Under the pieces are notes generated by a model that did not search any database, was not told the origin of the DNA, and saw nothing but the letters and a program-made list of their open reading frames with translations. Positions 8,996-16,841 of a stretch of 46,592 nt of DNA are shown here, piece after piece (positions within the stretch are counted from its first letter, which is position 1; every line of letters begins with the position of its first letter). The stretch is from JALYJG01 sp033763555 (GTDB taxonomy: Bacteria; Pseudomonadota; Alphaproteobacteria; UBA9219). The stretch covers positions 1-46,592 of the forward strand of contig JANRKK010000044.1 of NCBI GenBank assembly GCA_033763555.1. Reading direction: 5' to 3'. Position numbers and translations under genes: made by a program.

Positions 8996-10224
8996 GCCGC
9001 CATCGCGCGCGGCAGATGCTGTTGCGTCCAAAGATAATCCAGCGCTTCAACCAGCGTATCGATCATCGCATCGGTATGATAAGGCGAGGGCGTCAGACGC
9101 AGGCGCTCCTGTCCGACGGGAACGGTCGGGTAATTGATGGGCTGCACATAAATACTGGCATGCTCAAACAGCCAATCGGCAACGCCCTTGCAGCATTTTG
9201 CACCGCCGATCAGCAGCGGAACGATGTGCGTTTCCGACGGCATGCAGGGCAATCCGGTTTCCGCCAGTCTTTCACGCAGGATGCGCGCCTGTCTTTGTTG
9301 CCGTGCGCGCAAATCATGCGCATCACGAATAACATTAAGGCTGGCTAACGCACCTGCGGCGATAACGGGCGGCAGGCTGGTGGTAAAAATAAAACCCGGC
9401 GCATGACTGCGGATGGCATCGACCAGCGCCTGCGACCCGGCGATGTAACCGCCCACGACGCCGAAAGCCTTGCCGAAAGTACCTTCGATAATATCGAAGC
9501 CATCCAGAATACCGTCGCGTTCGGCAATGCCCGCGCCGGAAGGGCCATAGAGTCCGACACCGTGAACTTCATCAAGATAGGTCAGCGCGCCGTATTTCTT
9601 TGCCAGCGCGGCGATTTCACGCAGCGGTCCGATAGTGCCGTCCATGGAATAGACGCTTTCGCAGGCGATCAACTTTGGCTTCTTAGGATCGGCTGCGGCA
9701 AGTTTCTGTTCCAGATCCTCAAGATCATTATGCGCAAAGATATATTTTTCTGGATGATATTTTGTAATGCCCGCGATCATTGAGGCGTGATTGCCTGCAT
9801 CCGAAAAAACAATGCAGCCGGGCAGGAGGCGGATGAGTGTGCTGAGTGCTGCTTCGTTCGCCGTGTAGCCGGAGCCGAACAGCAAGGCGGATTCTTTCTG
9901 GTGCCAGGCGGCCAGTGCGCGTTCCAGCTGCGCATGGATGGAGGCTGTGCCGCTGATATTTCGCGTGCCACCGGAACCCGCGCCCCATTGGTCGAGCGCG
10001 TCTTTCATCGCCTGCAGAACGGCGGGATTCTGCCCCATGCCGAGATAATCGTTTGAGCACCAGACTGTGACTTTTTTCGTTCCTGTCGGCGCATGCATCA
10101 GGGCGTATGGAAATTCGCCGCACAACCGCTCCAGCACCGCAAAAGTCCGGTAACGGCCATCGGCTTTCAATTCGCCAATATTCGATGTGAAATGCGCAAG
10201 ATAATTGTCGGGGGACCAGGACAT
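8992..10224 (-). CDS. hemA: 5-aminolevulinate synthase
   Basis: This enzyme condenses glycine and succinyl-CoA to 5-aminolevulinate, the first step of heme synthesis by the Shemin route used in Alphaproteobacteria and mitochondria. The 410-residue protein has the PLP lysine in the 'GTFGKAFGVVGGY' motif (Lys252), the glycine-rich 'GAGSGGTRNISGT' stretch (81-93) and the 'DEVHGVGLYG' motif with the PLP aspartate (Asp218). ATG 10224 gives the usual N-terminus (DNYLAHF...ADGRYRTF). The open frame extends upstream to 10362 without a good start, and no clear Shine-Dalgarno precedes 10224. Convergent with the methyltransferase gene. Confidence 0.95.
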   Translation of the reverse strand: MSWSPDNYLAHFTSNIGELKADGRYRTFAVLERLCGEFPYALMHAPTGTKKVTVWCSNDYLGMGQNPAVLQAMKDALDQWGAGSGGTRNISGTASIHAQLERALAAWHQKESALLFGSGYTANEAALSTLIRLLPGCIVFSDAGNHASMIAGITKYHPEKYIFAHNDLEDLEQKLAAADPKKPKLIACESVYSMDGTIGPLREIAALAKKYGALTYLDEVHGVGLYGPSGAGIAERDGILDGFDIIEGTFGKAFGVVGGYIAGSQALVDAIRSHAPGFIFTTSLPPVIAAGALASLNVIRDAHDLRARQQRQARILRERLAETGLPCMPSETHIVPLLIGGAKCCKGVADWLFEHASIYVQPINYPTVPVGQERLRLTPSPYHTDAMIDTLVEALDYLWTQQHLPRAMAA

Positions 10225-10353
10225 GCCGGAGATACCGATATAGGAAACTTGGCCGATATGTCTCCCTTTGGGCTGAAATTGCAAGTCTTTCGGTTTTGAT
10301 CTTGTGCATTTCTGTAACTTTATTTCCTTTTCCTCGTTTTTTAGGAAATTATT

Positions 10354-10383
10354 TGACGTCAACTGAAAGGCGAAGTTATGATC
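10354..10383 (+). promoter_or_regulatory. probable ilvB promoter
   Basis: TTGACG (10354-10359) and TATGAT (10378-10383 region) are separated by 18 bases, a good sigma-70-type pair. The -35 is part of a perfect palindrome TTGACGTCAA (10354-10363), which could also be an operator in the hemA-ilvB divergent spacer. Transcription would start near 10390, giving a leader of about 120 bases before ilvB. Confidence 0.5.
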
Positions 10384-10512
10384 ACAAACACCAATAAAAC
10401 AGGCTCATTTACTGGTTGGCGTATAGGTTTCGGACTGAGTCTTGCTGCGCCGCAACAGGATATGAATTATCCTGATAATCAGGAAAGAGGCCGAAGAGAA
10501 TTTACCGAATGA
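10378..10512 (+). CDS. possible 44-aa upstream reading frame overlapping ilvB
   Basis: A 44-codon frame starts at an ATG preceded by AAAGGCGAAG, and its TGA overlaps the ilvB ATG as ATGA. The peptide is hydrophilic and is not enriched in Leu, Ile or Val, so it does not look like a classical ilv attenuator peptide. If the promoter listed at 10354-10383 is used, this ATG would be inside the -10 and the frame would not be made in full. It would then need transcription from further upstream. Its two stem-forming segments are described separately. Confidence 0.3.
   Translation: MITNTNKTGSFTGWRIGFGLSLAAPQQDMNYPDNQERGRREFTE
10456..10484 (+). promoter_or_regulatory. two mutually exclusive hairpins in the ilvB leader
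   Basis: Segment 1 CAGGATA (10456-10462) pairs with segment 2 TATCCTG (10468-10474) around a five-base loop. Segment 2, read as TCCTGA (10470-10475), also pairs with segment 3 TCAGGA (10479-10484) around a three-base loop. The two stems cannot form together. They lie 25 bases before the ilvB ATG and next to the purine-rich 'AGGAAAGAGG', so a switch affecting ribosome access is possible. No T-run follows, so transcription termination is unlikely. Confidence 0.4.
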
Positions 10513-12365
10513 AGAGCGCGACTGCCAAAACGAATCCTATTAAGCCCAAGCCGTCCATTCCGGCAGCGGTTCAGCCTGTGCGTGACAATAAGCGTCCGCA
10601 AACTGCTCCTGCGACTTTAACGGGCGCGGAAATCGTCATTCAGGCTTTGATCGAACAGGGTGTTGATACGATTTTCGGTTATCCCGGCGGCGCAGTGCTG
10701 CCGATCTATGATGCGTTGTTCAAGCAAGACAAGCTGACGCATGTTCTGGTGCGGCATGAGCAGGGCGCCGTTCATGCGGCCGAAGGCTATGCACGCTCGA
10801 CGGGAAAAGTCGGAGTCGTTCTGGTGACATCCGGGCCGGGCGCGACCAACGCCGTAACAGGTCTGACGGATGCTTTGATGGATTCCATTCCTGTTGTGTG
10901 CCTGACAGGACAGGTGCCGACGCATCTCATCGGCAATGATGCCTTTCAGGAAGCTGACACAACGGGCATCACGCGCCCTTGCACGAAACATAACTACCTT
11001 GTGAAGAACCCGAATGATCTCGCGCGTGTGATGCACGAAGCCTTCCATATCGCGCGGTCAGGTCGTCCCGGCCCTGTGGTGGTCGATATTCCCAAGGATG
11101 TCCAGTTTGCCGAAGGCAAATATGAGCACGCCACGCCGCACAGCTATGGCTATCAACCGACGACAAAGCCTGATCGTAGGCAGGTCGAGAAAGCGGTTGA
11201 ACTTATTGCGCAAGCCGAACGCCCGATTTTTTATACGGGCGGGGGCGTTATCAATGCCGGGCCGCGCGCCAGCGAGTTGCTGGCCGAATTTATACGCATG
11301 ACGGGCTATCCCTGTACCAGCACGTTGATGGGCCTCGGTAGCTTCCCGATGTCGGACGGGCAGTTCCTCGGCATGCTGGGTATGCACGGCACCTACGAAG
11401 CCAATCTGGCGATGCATGGCTCGGACGTCATGATCAATATCGGCGCGCGTTTCGATGATCGTGTGACGGGCAAACTCTCTGGCTTCGGGCCAACGGCGAA
11501 GAAAATCCATGTCGATATCGACCCCAGCTCGATCAACAAAAGCGTCTCCGTCGATGTGCCTGTTGTCGGCGATGCCGCGTTAGTTCTGGAGATGATGATC
11601 GAGATCTGGAAGTCGCGTGGCTACAAACCGAAAGCTGAACCTCTGGCGCGCTGGTGGAAGCAGATTGAAGAATGGCGCGCGAAAGATTGCCTGCGTTACA
11701 AGCAGACGGGCAAGGTCATCAAGCCGCAATATGCGCTGGAACGTCTGCGCGAACTGACAAAGACTCACGATGCCTATTTCACGACGGAAGTCGGCCAGCA
11801 TCAGATGTGGGCGGCGCAATTCCTTAGTTTCGACAAGCCCAACCATTGGCTGACCTCCGGCGGTCTTGGTACGATGGGTTATGGGTTACCTGCCGCCATC
11901 GGCGTGCAGATGGCGCATCCGAAAGCGCTGGTCGTCGATGTGGCAGGCGAAGCCAGCATCCTCATGAATATTCAGGAAATGTCGACGGCTGTGCAGTACC
12001 GCTTGCCTGTGAAAGTTTTCATCCTCAACAATCAATGGATGGGCATGGTGCGCCAGTGGCAGGAAATGCTGCATGGCGGTCGCTATTCGCAAAGCTACAC
12101 CGAAGCCCTACCGGATTTCGTCAAGCTCGCCGAAGCGTTTGGCGGTGTCGGCCTGCGCGCGCAGGAACCAGGCGATGTCGATTATGTCATTAAAGAAATG
12201 CTGAAAGTTACTGACCGCCCGACCATCATCGATGTCTGCGTCGATCCCAAGGAAAACTGCTTCCCGATGATCCCCAGCGGCAAATGTCACAATGAAATCC
12301 TGCTCGGCCCTGACGAAGCGCCCATCGGCGACGCTATTGAAGGTGATGGGATGGTTTTGGTATAG
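10509..12365 (+). CDS. ilvB: acetolactate synthase large subunit
   Basis: The catalytic subunit of acetohydroxyacid synthase joins two pyruvates, or pyruvate and 2-oxobutyrate, in valine/leucine and isoleucine synthesis, using ThDP, Mg and FAD. It is 618 residues long, with about 35 extra Pro/Lys-rich residues at the N-terminus. Glu84 in 'RHEQGAVHAA' is the cofactor-activating glutamate. The ThDP/Mg motif reads GEAS...NN instead of GDG...NN (near residue 480); Glu in place of Asp is, from memory, common in alphaproteobacterial IlvB. The regulatory subunit ilvN lies downstream but is separated by an unrelated gene. Confidence 0.96.
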   Translation: MKSATAKTNPIKPKPSIPAAVQPVRDNKRPQTAPATLTGAEIVIQALIEQGVDTIFGYPGGAVLPIYDALFKQDKLTHVLVRHEQGAVHAAEGYARSTGKVGVVLVTSGPGATNAVTGLTDALMDSIPVVCLTGQVPTHLIGNDAFQEADTTGITRPCTKHNYLVKNPNDLARVMHEAFHIARSGRPGPVVVDIPKDVQFAEGKYEHATPHSYGYQPTTKPDRRQVEKAVELIAQAERPIFYTGGGVINAGPRASELLAEFIRMTGYPCTSTLMGLGSFPMSDGQFLGMLGMHGTYEANLAMHGSDVMINIGARFDDRVTGKLSGFGPTAKKIHVDIDPSSINKSVSVDVPVVGDAALVLEMMIEIWKSRGYKPKAEPLARWWKQIEEWRAKDCLRYKQTGKVIKPQYALERLRELTKTHDAYFTTEVGQHQMWAAQFLSFDKPNHWLTSGGLGTMGYGLPAAIGVQMAHPKALVVDVAGEASILMNIQEMSTAVQYRLPVKVFILNNQWMGMVRQWQEMLHGGRYSQSYTEALPDFVKLAEAFGGVGLRAQEPGDVDYVIKEMLKVTDRPTIIDVCVDPKENCFPMIPSGKCHNEILLGPDEAPIGDAIEGDGMVLV

Positions 12366-12412
12366 TGCCGTATGAATTGGTTAATTTTTAATCTTATATG
12401 AAAGGAAAAAAG

Positions 12413-12841
12413 ATGACTGAATCTACTAAACCACAAGTTCTTGTCGTAAGTCGGACTCCTGATACTGCTGAGCTTATTCTGAAGGCTGGCAGGGGCAAGT
12501 GGGATGTCGTCAGCGCTGTTTCACCCGAGGAAGTTCGAAATCAATTAGCAGGAAATCAAAATATCAGAGTTGCCGTTGTTGATGGAGACCGTGTACGAGC
12601 CTTTGAGGTTTTTGATGCCATAAAAGAAGCTCGGTTTGTAATTGCCATTTCCATGCTTTCTACTGTGGAGGTTGAAAACGCAAACAAGCTTGTCAGAGCG
12701 CAAGGTATTGAGGTGCTTTATAAGCCATTTTCTACTAGCTCAGATGGTCCGTTGGTACAATATATTGAAAGTGCGATTAATGCGCCGAATACTCCGCGCC
12801 AAAAACCATCCCCAAATGGTTCCACATGCACCAGTGGGTAA
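12413..12841 (+). CDS. unknown protein with receiver-like fold, inserted between ilvB and ilvN
   Basis: The 142-residue product is not a known ilv component. Its pattern resembles a response-regulator receiver domain: a first strand 'QVLVVSR' (residues 8-14), a central 'VAVVDGD' where the phospho-acceptor Asp would be (near residue 56), and 'VLYKPFS' with the conserved Lys-Pro (near residue 105). The usual acidic pair after strand 1 is missing, so it would be a pseudo-receiver. A Pro/Ser tail follows residue 125. ATG 12413 follows AAAGGAAAAAAG; an ATG at 12398 is less likely. GC is clearly lower than in ilvB and ilvN, which suggests a late arrival. The family call is an inference from motifs only. 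Confidence 0.6.
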   Translation: MTESTKPQVLVVSRTPDTAELILKAGRGKWDVVSAVSPEEVRNQLAGNQNIRVAVVDGDRVRAFEVFDAIKEARFVIAISMLSTVEVENANKLVRAQGIEVLYKPFSTSSDGPLVQYIESAINAPNTPRQKPSPNGSTCTSG

Positions 12842-12849
12842 CGTCTTAA

Positions 12850-13383
12850 GTGGGGGATACGTCCTCCCGCCATTGTTTCGCCCTCCTGGCTCATAACGAG
12901 CCGGGAGTTCTGGCGCGTCTTCTCGGTTTGCTGGCGGGGCGCGGCTATAACGTCGAAAGCCTGACGGCGGATGAGATTGATCACGAAACCAACATGTCGC
13001 GCATTACGCTGGTCATCAGCGGCCCACCGATGGTGATTGATCAGGTCAAGGCACAGCTCGAGCGCGTTATTCCTGTGCGCTGCGTTGAAAATCTGAACAA
13101 GCAGGGCAGGCATCTCGAAATCTGCATGGCGCTGGTGAAAGTGGTCGGTGATGCTGCAGTCCATGCTGAAGCTTCGCGAATTGTCGGGGAATTTAATGGC
13201 CGCAAGCTCGATCAGACGGCCAGTGCCGTTATTTATGAATTTACGGCTGCCGCTGACCGCATCGACGCCGCTGTTGATAAGCTGCGAACGCTGAAAGCGA
13301 CCATCGAAGTCGCCCGCGCCGGAAGTGTAGGCATGGCTTGTGGTGAGGCCGTACTTGGAAAACAGGTGACAGAGGCGGCTTAA
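12850..13383 (+). CDS. ilvN: acetolactate synthase small (regulatory) subunit
   Basis: IlvN activates IlvB and gives feedback inhibition by valine. The 177-residue protein has an N-terminal ACT domain with 'NEPGVLARLLGLLAGRGYNVESL' (split here only by my naming; residues about 16-38) and a C-terminal domain ending in 'EVARAGSVGMACGE'. The start is GTG at 12850, directly after an in-frame TAA at 12847-12849, with no ribosome site. The N-terminus may have been rebuilt when the preceding gene was inserted. A GC-rich imperfect hairpin covers the start codon. Translation may depend on coupling to the upstream gene, which ends nine bases before. Confidence 0.92.
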   Translation: MGDTSSRHCFALLAHNEPGVLARLLGLLAGRGYNVESLTADEIDHETNMSRITLVISGPPMVIDQVKAQLERVIPVRCVENLNKQGRHLEICMALVKVVGDAAVHAEASRIVGEFNGRKLDQTASAVIYEFTAAADRIDAAVDKLRTLKATIEVARAGSVGMACGEAVLGKQVTEAA

Positions 13384-13394
13384 GCTCTTATTTT

Positions 13395-13557
13395 AACGTC
13401 ATTCCAGAAAATTTGTGAGGCCTTGGGCCGAACAAATTTGTCTGGAACCTAGTCAGGCTATCCGTACAAGCTTGCTGTCCGAGAGGGTGACTGGTTTCCA
13501 GACAAACTTTCTTTCGCTCACTTCATTCGCGAAGAGAAAGTTTTCTGGAATGACATT
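13395..13557 (+). repeat. inverted-repeat element, copy A (163 bp, no gene)
   Basis: The element begins AACGTCATTCCAG and ends CTGGAATGACATT, so its termini are inverted repeats. Each end is also a hairpin. Left: CCAGAAAATTTGT pairs with ACAAATTTGTCTGG. Right: CCAGACAAACTTTCTTTCG pairs with CGCGAAGAGAAAGTTTTCTGG. The middle (AGTCAGGCTATCCGT...GAGAGGGTGACTGG) matches the matching parts of copies B and C. It fills the ilvN-ilvC spacer, 11 bases after ilvN and 22 before ilvC, so it should be transcribed. It looks like a non-coding deletion derivative of the longer copy C. Confidence 0.85.
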
Positions 13558-13579
13558 AAAGAAACGGGAGAAGAAAATA

Positions 13580-14599
13580 ATGCAAGTCTATTACGATAAG
13601 GATGCTGATCTTGGTATTATTCGTGGCAAGAAGGTTGCGATTATCGGTTATGGCAGCCAGGGTCATGCGCATGCACAGAACCTGCGCGACAGTGGCGTGC
13701 GCGATATCGTCATTGGCCTGCGTCCTAACAGCCCCAGCGCTGATAAGGCGATGAAAGTCCAGTTCAAGGTTATAGAGCCATCACAAGCCTCTGCATGGGC
13801 GGACGTGGTGATGATTTTGACGCCCGATGAACTGCAAAGTTCTATTTATCGCGAACAGCTGTTGCCCAATTTGAAAAAGAACGCCGCGCTGGCTTTCGCA
13901 CATGGCTTGAATATTCATTTCAATCTGATCGAACCGCGCGAAGACCTTGATGTGTTCATGGTTGCGCCAAAGGGCCCTGGCCATACGGTGCGTTCCGAAT
14001 ATCAGAAGGGCGGCGGCGTGCCATGTCTGTTTGCTGTGCATCAGGATGCAACGGGTAAGGCAAAGGCATTGGCTTTGTCTTACGCTTCCGGCGTCGGCGG
14101 CGGGCGGGCAGGGATCATCGAAACAAGTTTCCGCGAGGAATGCGAAACTGATCTATTCGGCGAACAGGCCGTGTTGTGCGGCGGCGTCGAGGCTCTGATC
14201 AAGGCTGGATTTGAAACTCTGGTCGAAGCGGGCTACTCGCCCGAGATGGCTTATTTTGAATGTCTGCATGAAGTGAAGCTGATCGTTGATCTGGTCTATG
14301 AAGGCGGGTTGGCAAATATGAATTATTCTATCTCCAACACGGCGGAGTATGGCAATTATACGCGCGGCCCACGCATTATCACCGATGAAACCAAGCGTGA
14401 GATGAAACGCATCCTCGACGATATTCAAAGCGGACGTTTCGCACGCGATTGGATGATCGAGTGCCAGGCCGGGCAGCCAAGCTTTAAGGCCATGCGCCGC
14501 CGTAATGCCGAGCATCCGATTGAGAAGGTCGGCGCCAAGCTCCGTGCCATGATGCCGTGGATTGCGAAAAACAAGCTGGTTGATCGGACGGCGAATTAA
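13580..14599 (+). CDS. ilvC: ketol-acid reductoisomerase (class I)
   Basis: IlvC rearranges and reduces acetolactate or acetohydroxybutyrate with NADPH, the second common step of Ile/Val synthesis. The 339-residue product is of class I. It has the Rossmann motif GYGSQGHAHAQNL (from residue 23), 'APKGPGHTVRSEY' and the acidic 'EQAVLCGG' metal-site region. ATG 13580 is preceded by GGGAGAAG; the longer open frame upstream runs through repeat copy A and is not coding. The gene is bracketed by copies A and B of the repeat in the same orientation. Confidence 0.97.
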   Translation: MQVYYDKDADLGIIRGKKVAIIGYGSQGHAHAQNLRDSGVRDIVIGLRPNSPSADKAMKVQFKVIEPSQASAWADVVMILTPDELQSSIYREQLLPNLKKNAALAFAHGLNIHFNLIEPREDLDVFMVAPKGPGHTVRSEYQKGGGVPCLFAVHQDATGKAKALALSYASGVGGGRAGIIETSFREECETDLFGEQAVLCGGVEALIKAGFETLVEAGYSPEMAYFECLHEVKLIVDLVYEGGLANMNYSISNTAEYGNYTRGPRIITDETKREMKRILDDIQSGRFARDWMIECQAGQPSFKAMRRRNAEHPIEKVGAKLRAMMPWIAKNKLVDRTAN

Positions 14600-14600
14600 C

Positions 14601-14763
14601 AACGTCATTCCAGAAAACTTTCTTTTCGGCGCGTAGCGGCGAAAGAAAGTTTATCTGGAACCCAGTCAGCCTATCCCTGCGAGCTTTCTATCCGATAGAG
14701 CCACTGGGTTCCGGACAAAATCCGCCTCCACTGCGTTCCGGCGAATTTTTCCGGAATGACGTT
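14601..14763 (+). repeat. inverted-repeat element, copy B (163 bp, no gene)
   Basis: It is the same length as copy A and in the same orientation, starting one base after the ilvC stop. Left hairpin: CCAGAAAACTTTCTTTTCG with CGAAAGAAAGTTTATCTGG. Right hairpin: TTCCGGACAAAATCCGCC with GGCGAATTTTTCCGGAA. The left half is nearly identical to copy C. The right half has drifted (CCGG in place of CCAG) but has changed on both arms, so the stem is kept. It may end or stabilise the ilv transcript. Confidence 0.85.
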
Positions 14764-14824
14764 ATGGGGCTAATTTGCAGCTCTTTAACTTGTCTTTCTT
14801 GAAAAAATCCGTAAAAGTTAAGGG

Positions 14825-15634
14825 ATGACAAGCCCATCCCTCGAAACTCCACGCATTCGTTCTCTCAATCCGGTCAATTGGATCGGGCTGTGGACGCTCA
14901 CGGGCAAGGAAATTAATCGCTTCGTCAAAGTCTATGCGCAGACAATCGCTGCGCCGGTGATTACAACGCTGCTTTTCTATCTCGTTTTTGCTCTGGCACT
15001 CGGCGGCGCACAGCGGATGATTGGCGATACGCCTTATCTGATGTTCCTGGCGCCCGGGCTGGTCATGATGTCGATGGCACAGAATGCCTTTGCCAATACC
15101 TCGAGCTCTCTCGTCATTTCCAAGGTGCAGGGAAATATTGTCGATGTCCTGATGCCACCATTATCGGCACTGGAATTGACGCTTGGCTATACGCTTGGCG
15201 GCATCGCGCGCGGACTGGTAGTCGGCGTTGTGTCCATTCTGGTTCTTATATTCTTCCTGTCTATGCCGATGAGTCATCCGTTTTATCTCATCTATCATGG
15301 CCTGATGGGTTCAATGATGCTGGCGCTGCTGGGCCTTATCGGCGGCATCTGGTCGGACAAGTTCGATCACCTTGCAGCTGTGCAGAATTTTATTGTCATG
15401 CCCGCAACCTTTTTGTCCGGTACATTTTATGCGCCCGAAAGCCTGCCCGAGGCTTGGCAGTTTTTGTGCCATATGAACCCGTTTTTCTACATGATCGACG
15501 GCTTCCGGTACGGGCTTGTTGGCGTATCGGATGGTACCTTGAGCATTGGGCTCGTAGTGCTGGCGGTCACCAATCTGGTTTTACTGCTTTTGGCCTATGG
15601 CATGATTGCCCGCGGCTACAAGCTGAAATCCTGA
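14825..15634 (+). CDS. ABC-2 type transporter permease
   Basis: This is a 269-residue integral membrane protein with about six hydrophobic helices. The ABC-2 pattern is clear: a first helix after 'LTGKEINRFVKVYAQTIAAP', the '...DTPYLMFLAPGLVMMSM' loop, and 'MNPFFYMIDGFRYGLVG' before the last helix. It resembles the YadH family, which pairs with a YadG-type ATPase, but no ATPase gene is near. The substrate is unknown. The ATG at 14825 directly follows AAGGG, too close for a normal ribosome site, so the true start may be slightly downstream or the message leaderless. argD follows after six bases. Confidence 0.88.
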   Translation: MTSPSLETPRIRSLNPVNWIGLWTLTGKEINRFVKVYAQTIAAPVITTLLFYLVFALALGGAQRMIGDTPYLMFLAPGLVMMSMAQNAFANTSSSLVISKVQGNIVDVLMPPLSALELTLGYTLGGIARGLVVGVVSILVLIFFLSMPMSHPFYLIYHGLMGSMMLALLGLIGGIWSDKFDHLAAVQNFIVMPATFLSGTFYAPESLPEAWQFLCHMNPFFYMIDGFRYGLVGVSDGTLSIGLVVLAVTNLVLLLLAYGMIARGYKLKS

Positions 15635-15640
15635 GGCACC

Positions 15641-16840
15641 ATGGCTGAAACCATCAATCCCGCCGACATGCCTGTGATGATGCCTGTTTATGCGCGCGCC
15701 GATATTTATTTCGAGCGCGGCGAAGGCGTTTATATCTATGACGATAAGGGCAACCGCTATCTCGATTTCGTGTGCGGCATTGCCGTGACGGGCCTTGGCC
15801 ATGTGCATCCAGCTGTGACAAAAGCGCTGAAAGATCAGGCGGATAAATTATGGATTGCATCGAATACTTTTAAAGTTCACAGCGCGGAAAAACTGGCGCA
15901 AAGGCTTGTCGATCTGACCTTTGCCGATACGGTCTTTTTCCAGAATTCCGGCGTCGAGGCGTGGGAGTGCGGCGTCAAGGTCGTGCGGAAATATTTCAGC
16001 GCTATTGGCCAGCCGCAGCGTTACCGCATTATCAGTTTTCAGGGCTGCTTTCATGGCCGCACTTTGGCGGCGATTGCAGCGTCCAAGGCCGAGAAGATGG
16101 TCAAAGGCTTTGGCCCTATGACCGAAGGCTTCGATCAGGTGGCCTGGGGCAACATGAACGAAGTCCGCGCGGCGATCACCGCCGAGACAGCCGCCATCCT
16201 GATTGAACCCGTTATTGGTGAAGGCGGCATGAAGCCTGCTTCGCCGGAGTTTCTACGCGAATTACGCCGAGTCTGTGACGAATTTGGCCTGCTGCTTTAT
16301 TTCGATGAAATTCAGTGCGGCATGGGCCGGACGGGGAAACTTTTTGCCCATGAATGGTCAGGCGTGACGCCGGATGTCATGTGCATCGCCAAGGCGCTGG
16401 GGAATGGGTTTCCGATTGGTGCCTGTCTTGCCACGGCCAAGGCCGCGCAAGGCATGGTTGTTGGTACGCATGGCTCGACTTATGGAGGCAATCCGTTGGC
16501 TACCGCGGTCGGAAATGCCGTTCTGGATGTCATGACCGCGCCGGGTTTTCTCGATAAAGCCAAGCGCATGGGCGATTATCTGGGCCAGAAACTCGCAGGG
16601 ATTGTGCAACGCCATCCCAAGGTTTTTATCGGATGCCGCGGCATAGGGCTGATGCAAGGGCTGGTCTGCGTGCCGCTGAACACCGATGTTGTAAAGGCTT
16701 TACGCGAAGAAAAACTTCTGGCTATGGGCGCGGGAGAGAATGTTATACGCTTTCTTCCACCTCTCATCGTCACCGAAGCCCAGATTGACGAAGCCGTTTC
16801 CATCATCGACCGTGTGGCGGCCAAACTGGCCGGAGCCTGA
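15641..16840 (+). CDS. argD: acetylornithine aminotransferase
   Basis: A class-III PLP aminotransferase of 399 residues that transaminates N-acetylglutamate semialdehyde to N-acetylornithine, the step after ArgC; many such enzymes also serve lysine synthesis as succinyl-DAP aminotransferase. The PLP lysine is Lys251 (CIAKALGNGFPIG), the PLP-ring aspartate is Asp222 (YFDEIQCGMGR), and 'GCFHGRT' is at about 135-141. In many Alphaproteobacteria argF follows argD; here a lipoprotein gene follows two bases on. The nearby dapD (26167) makes the lysine role plausible too. Confidence 0.93.
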   Translation: MAETINPADMPVMMPVYARADIYFERGEGVYIYDDKGNRYLDFVCGIAVTGLGHVHPAVTKALKDQADKLWIASNTFKVHSAEKLAQRLVDLTFADTVFFQNSGVEAWECGVKVVRKYFSAIGQPQRYRIISFQGCFHGRTLAAIAASKAEKMVKGFGPMTEGFDQVAWGNMNEVRAAITAETAAILIEPVIGEGGMKPASPEFLRELRRVCDEFGLLLYFDEIQCGMGRTGKLFAHEWSGVTPDVMCIAKALGNGFPIGACLATAKAAQGMVVGTHGSTYGGNPLATAVGNAVLDVMTAPGFLDKAKRMGDYLGQKLAGIVQRHPKVFIGCRGIGLMQGLVCVPLNTDVVKALREEKLLAMGAGENVIRFLPPLIVTEAQIDEAVSIIDRVAAKLAGA

Positions 16841-16841
16841 T

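Noticed and set aside
11936..11960. GEAS instead of GDG in the IlvB ThDP motif as a loss of function
   Set aside because: Glu at this place is, to my recollection, frequent in alphaproteobacterial IlvB, and the rest of the site is intact.
12398..12412. ATG 12398 as start of the pseudo-receiver gene
   Set aside because: The AAAGGAAAAAAG just before ATG 12413 is a better ribosome site and lies inside the longer frame.
13415..13579. N-terminal extension of IlvC by 55 residues
   Set aside because: The extension translates repeat copy A; the family N-terminus and ribosome site are at 13580.
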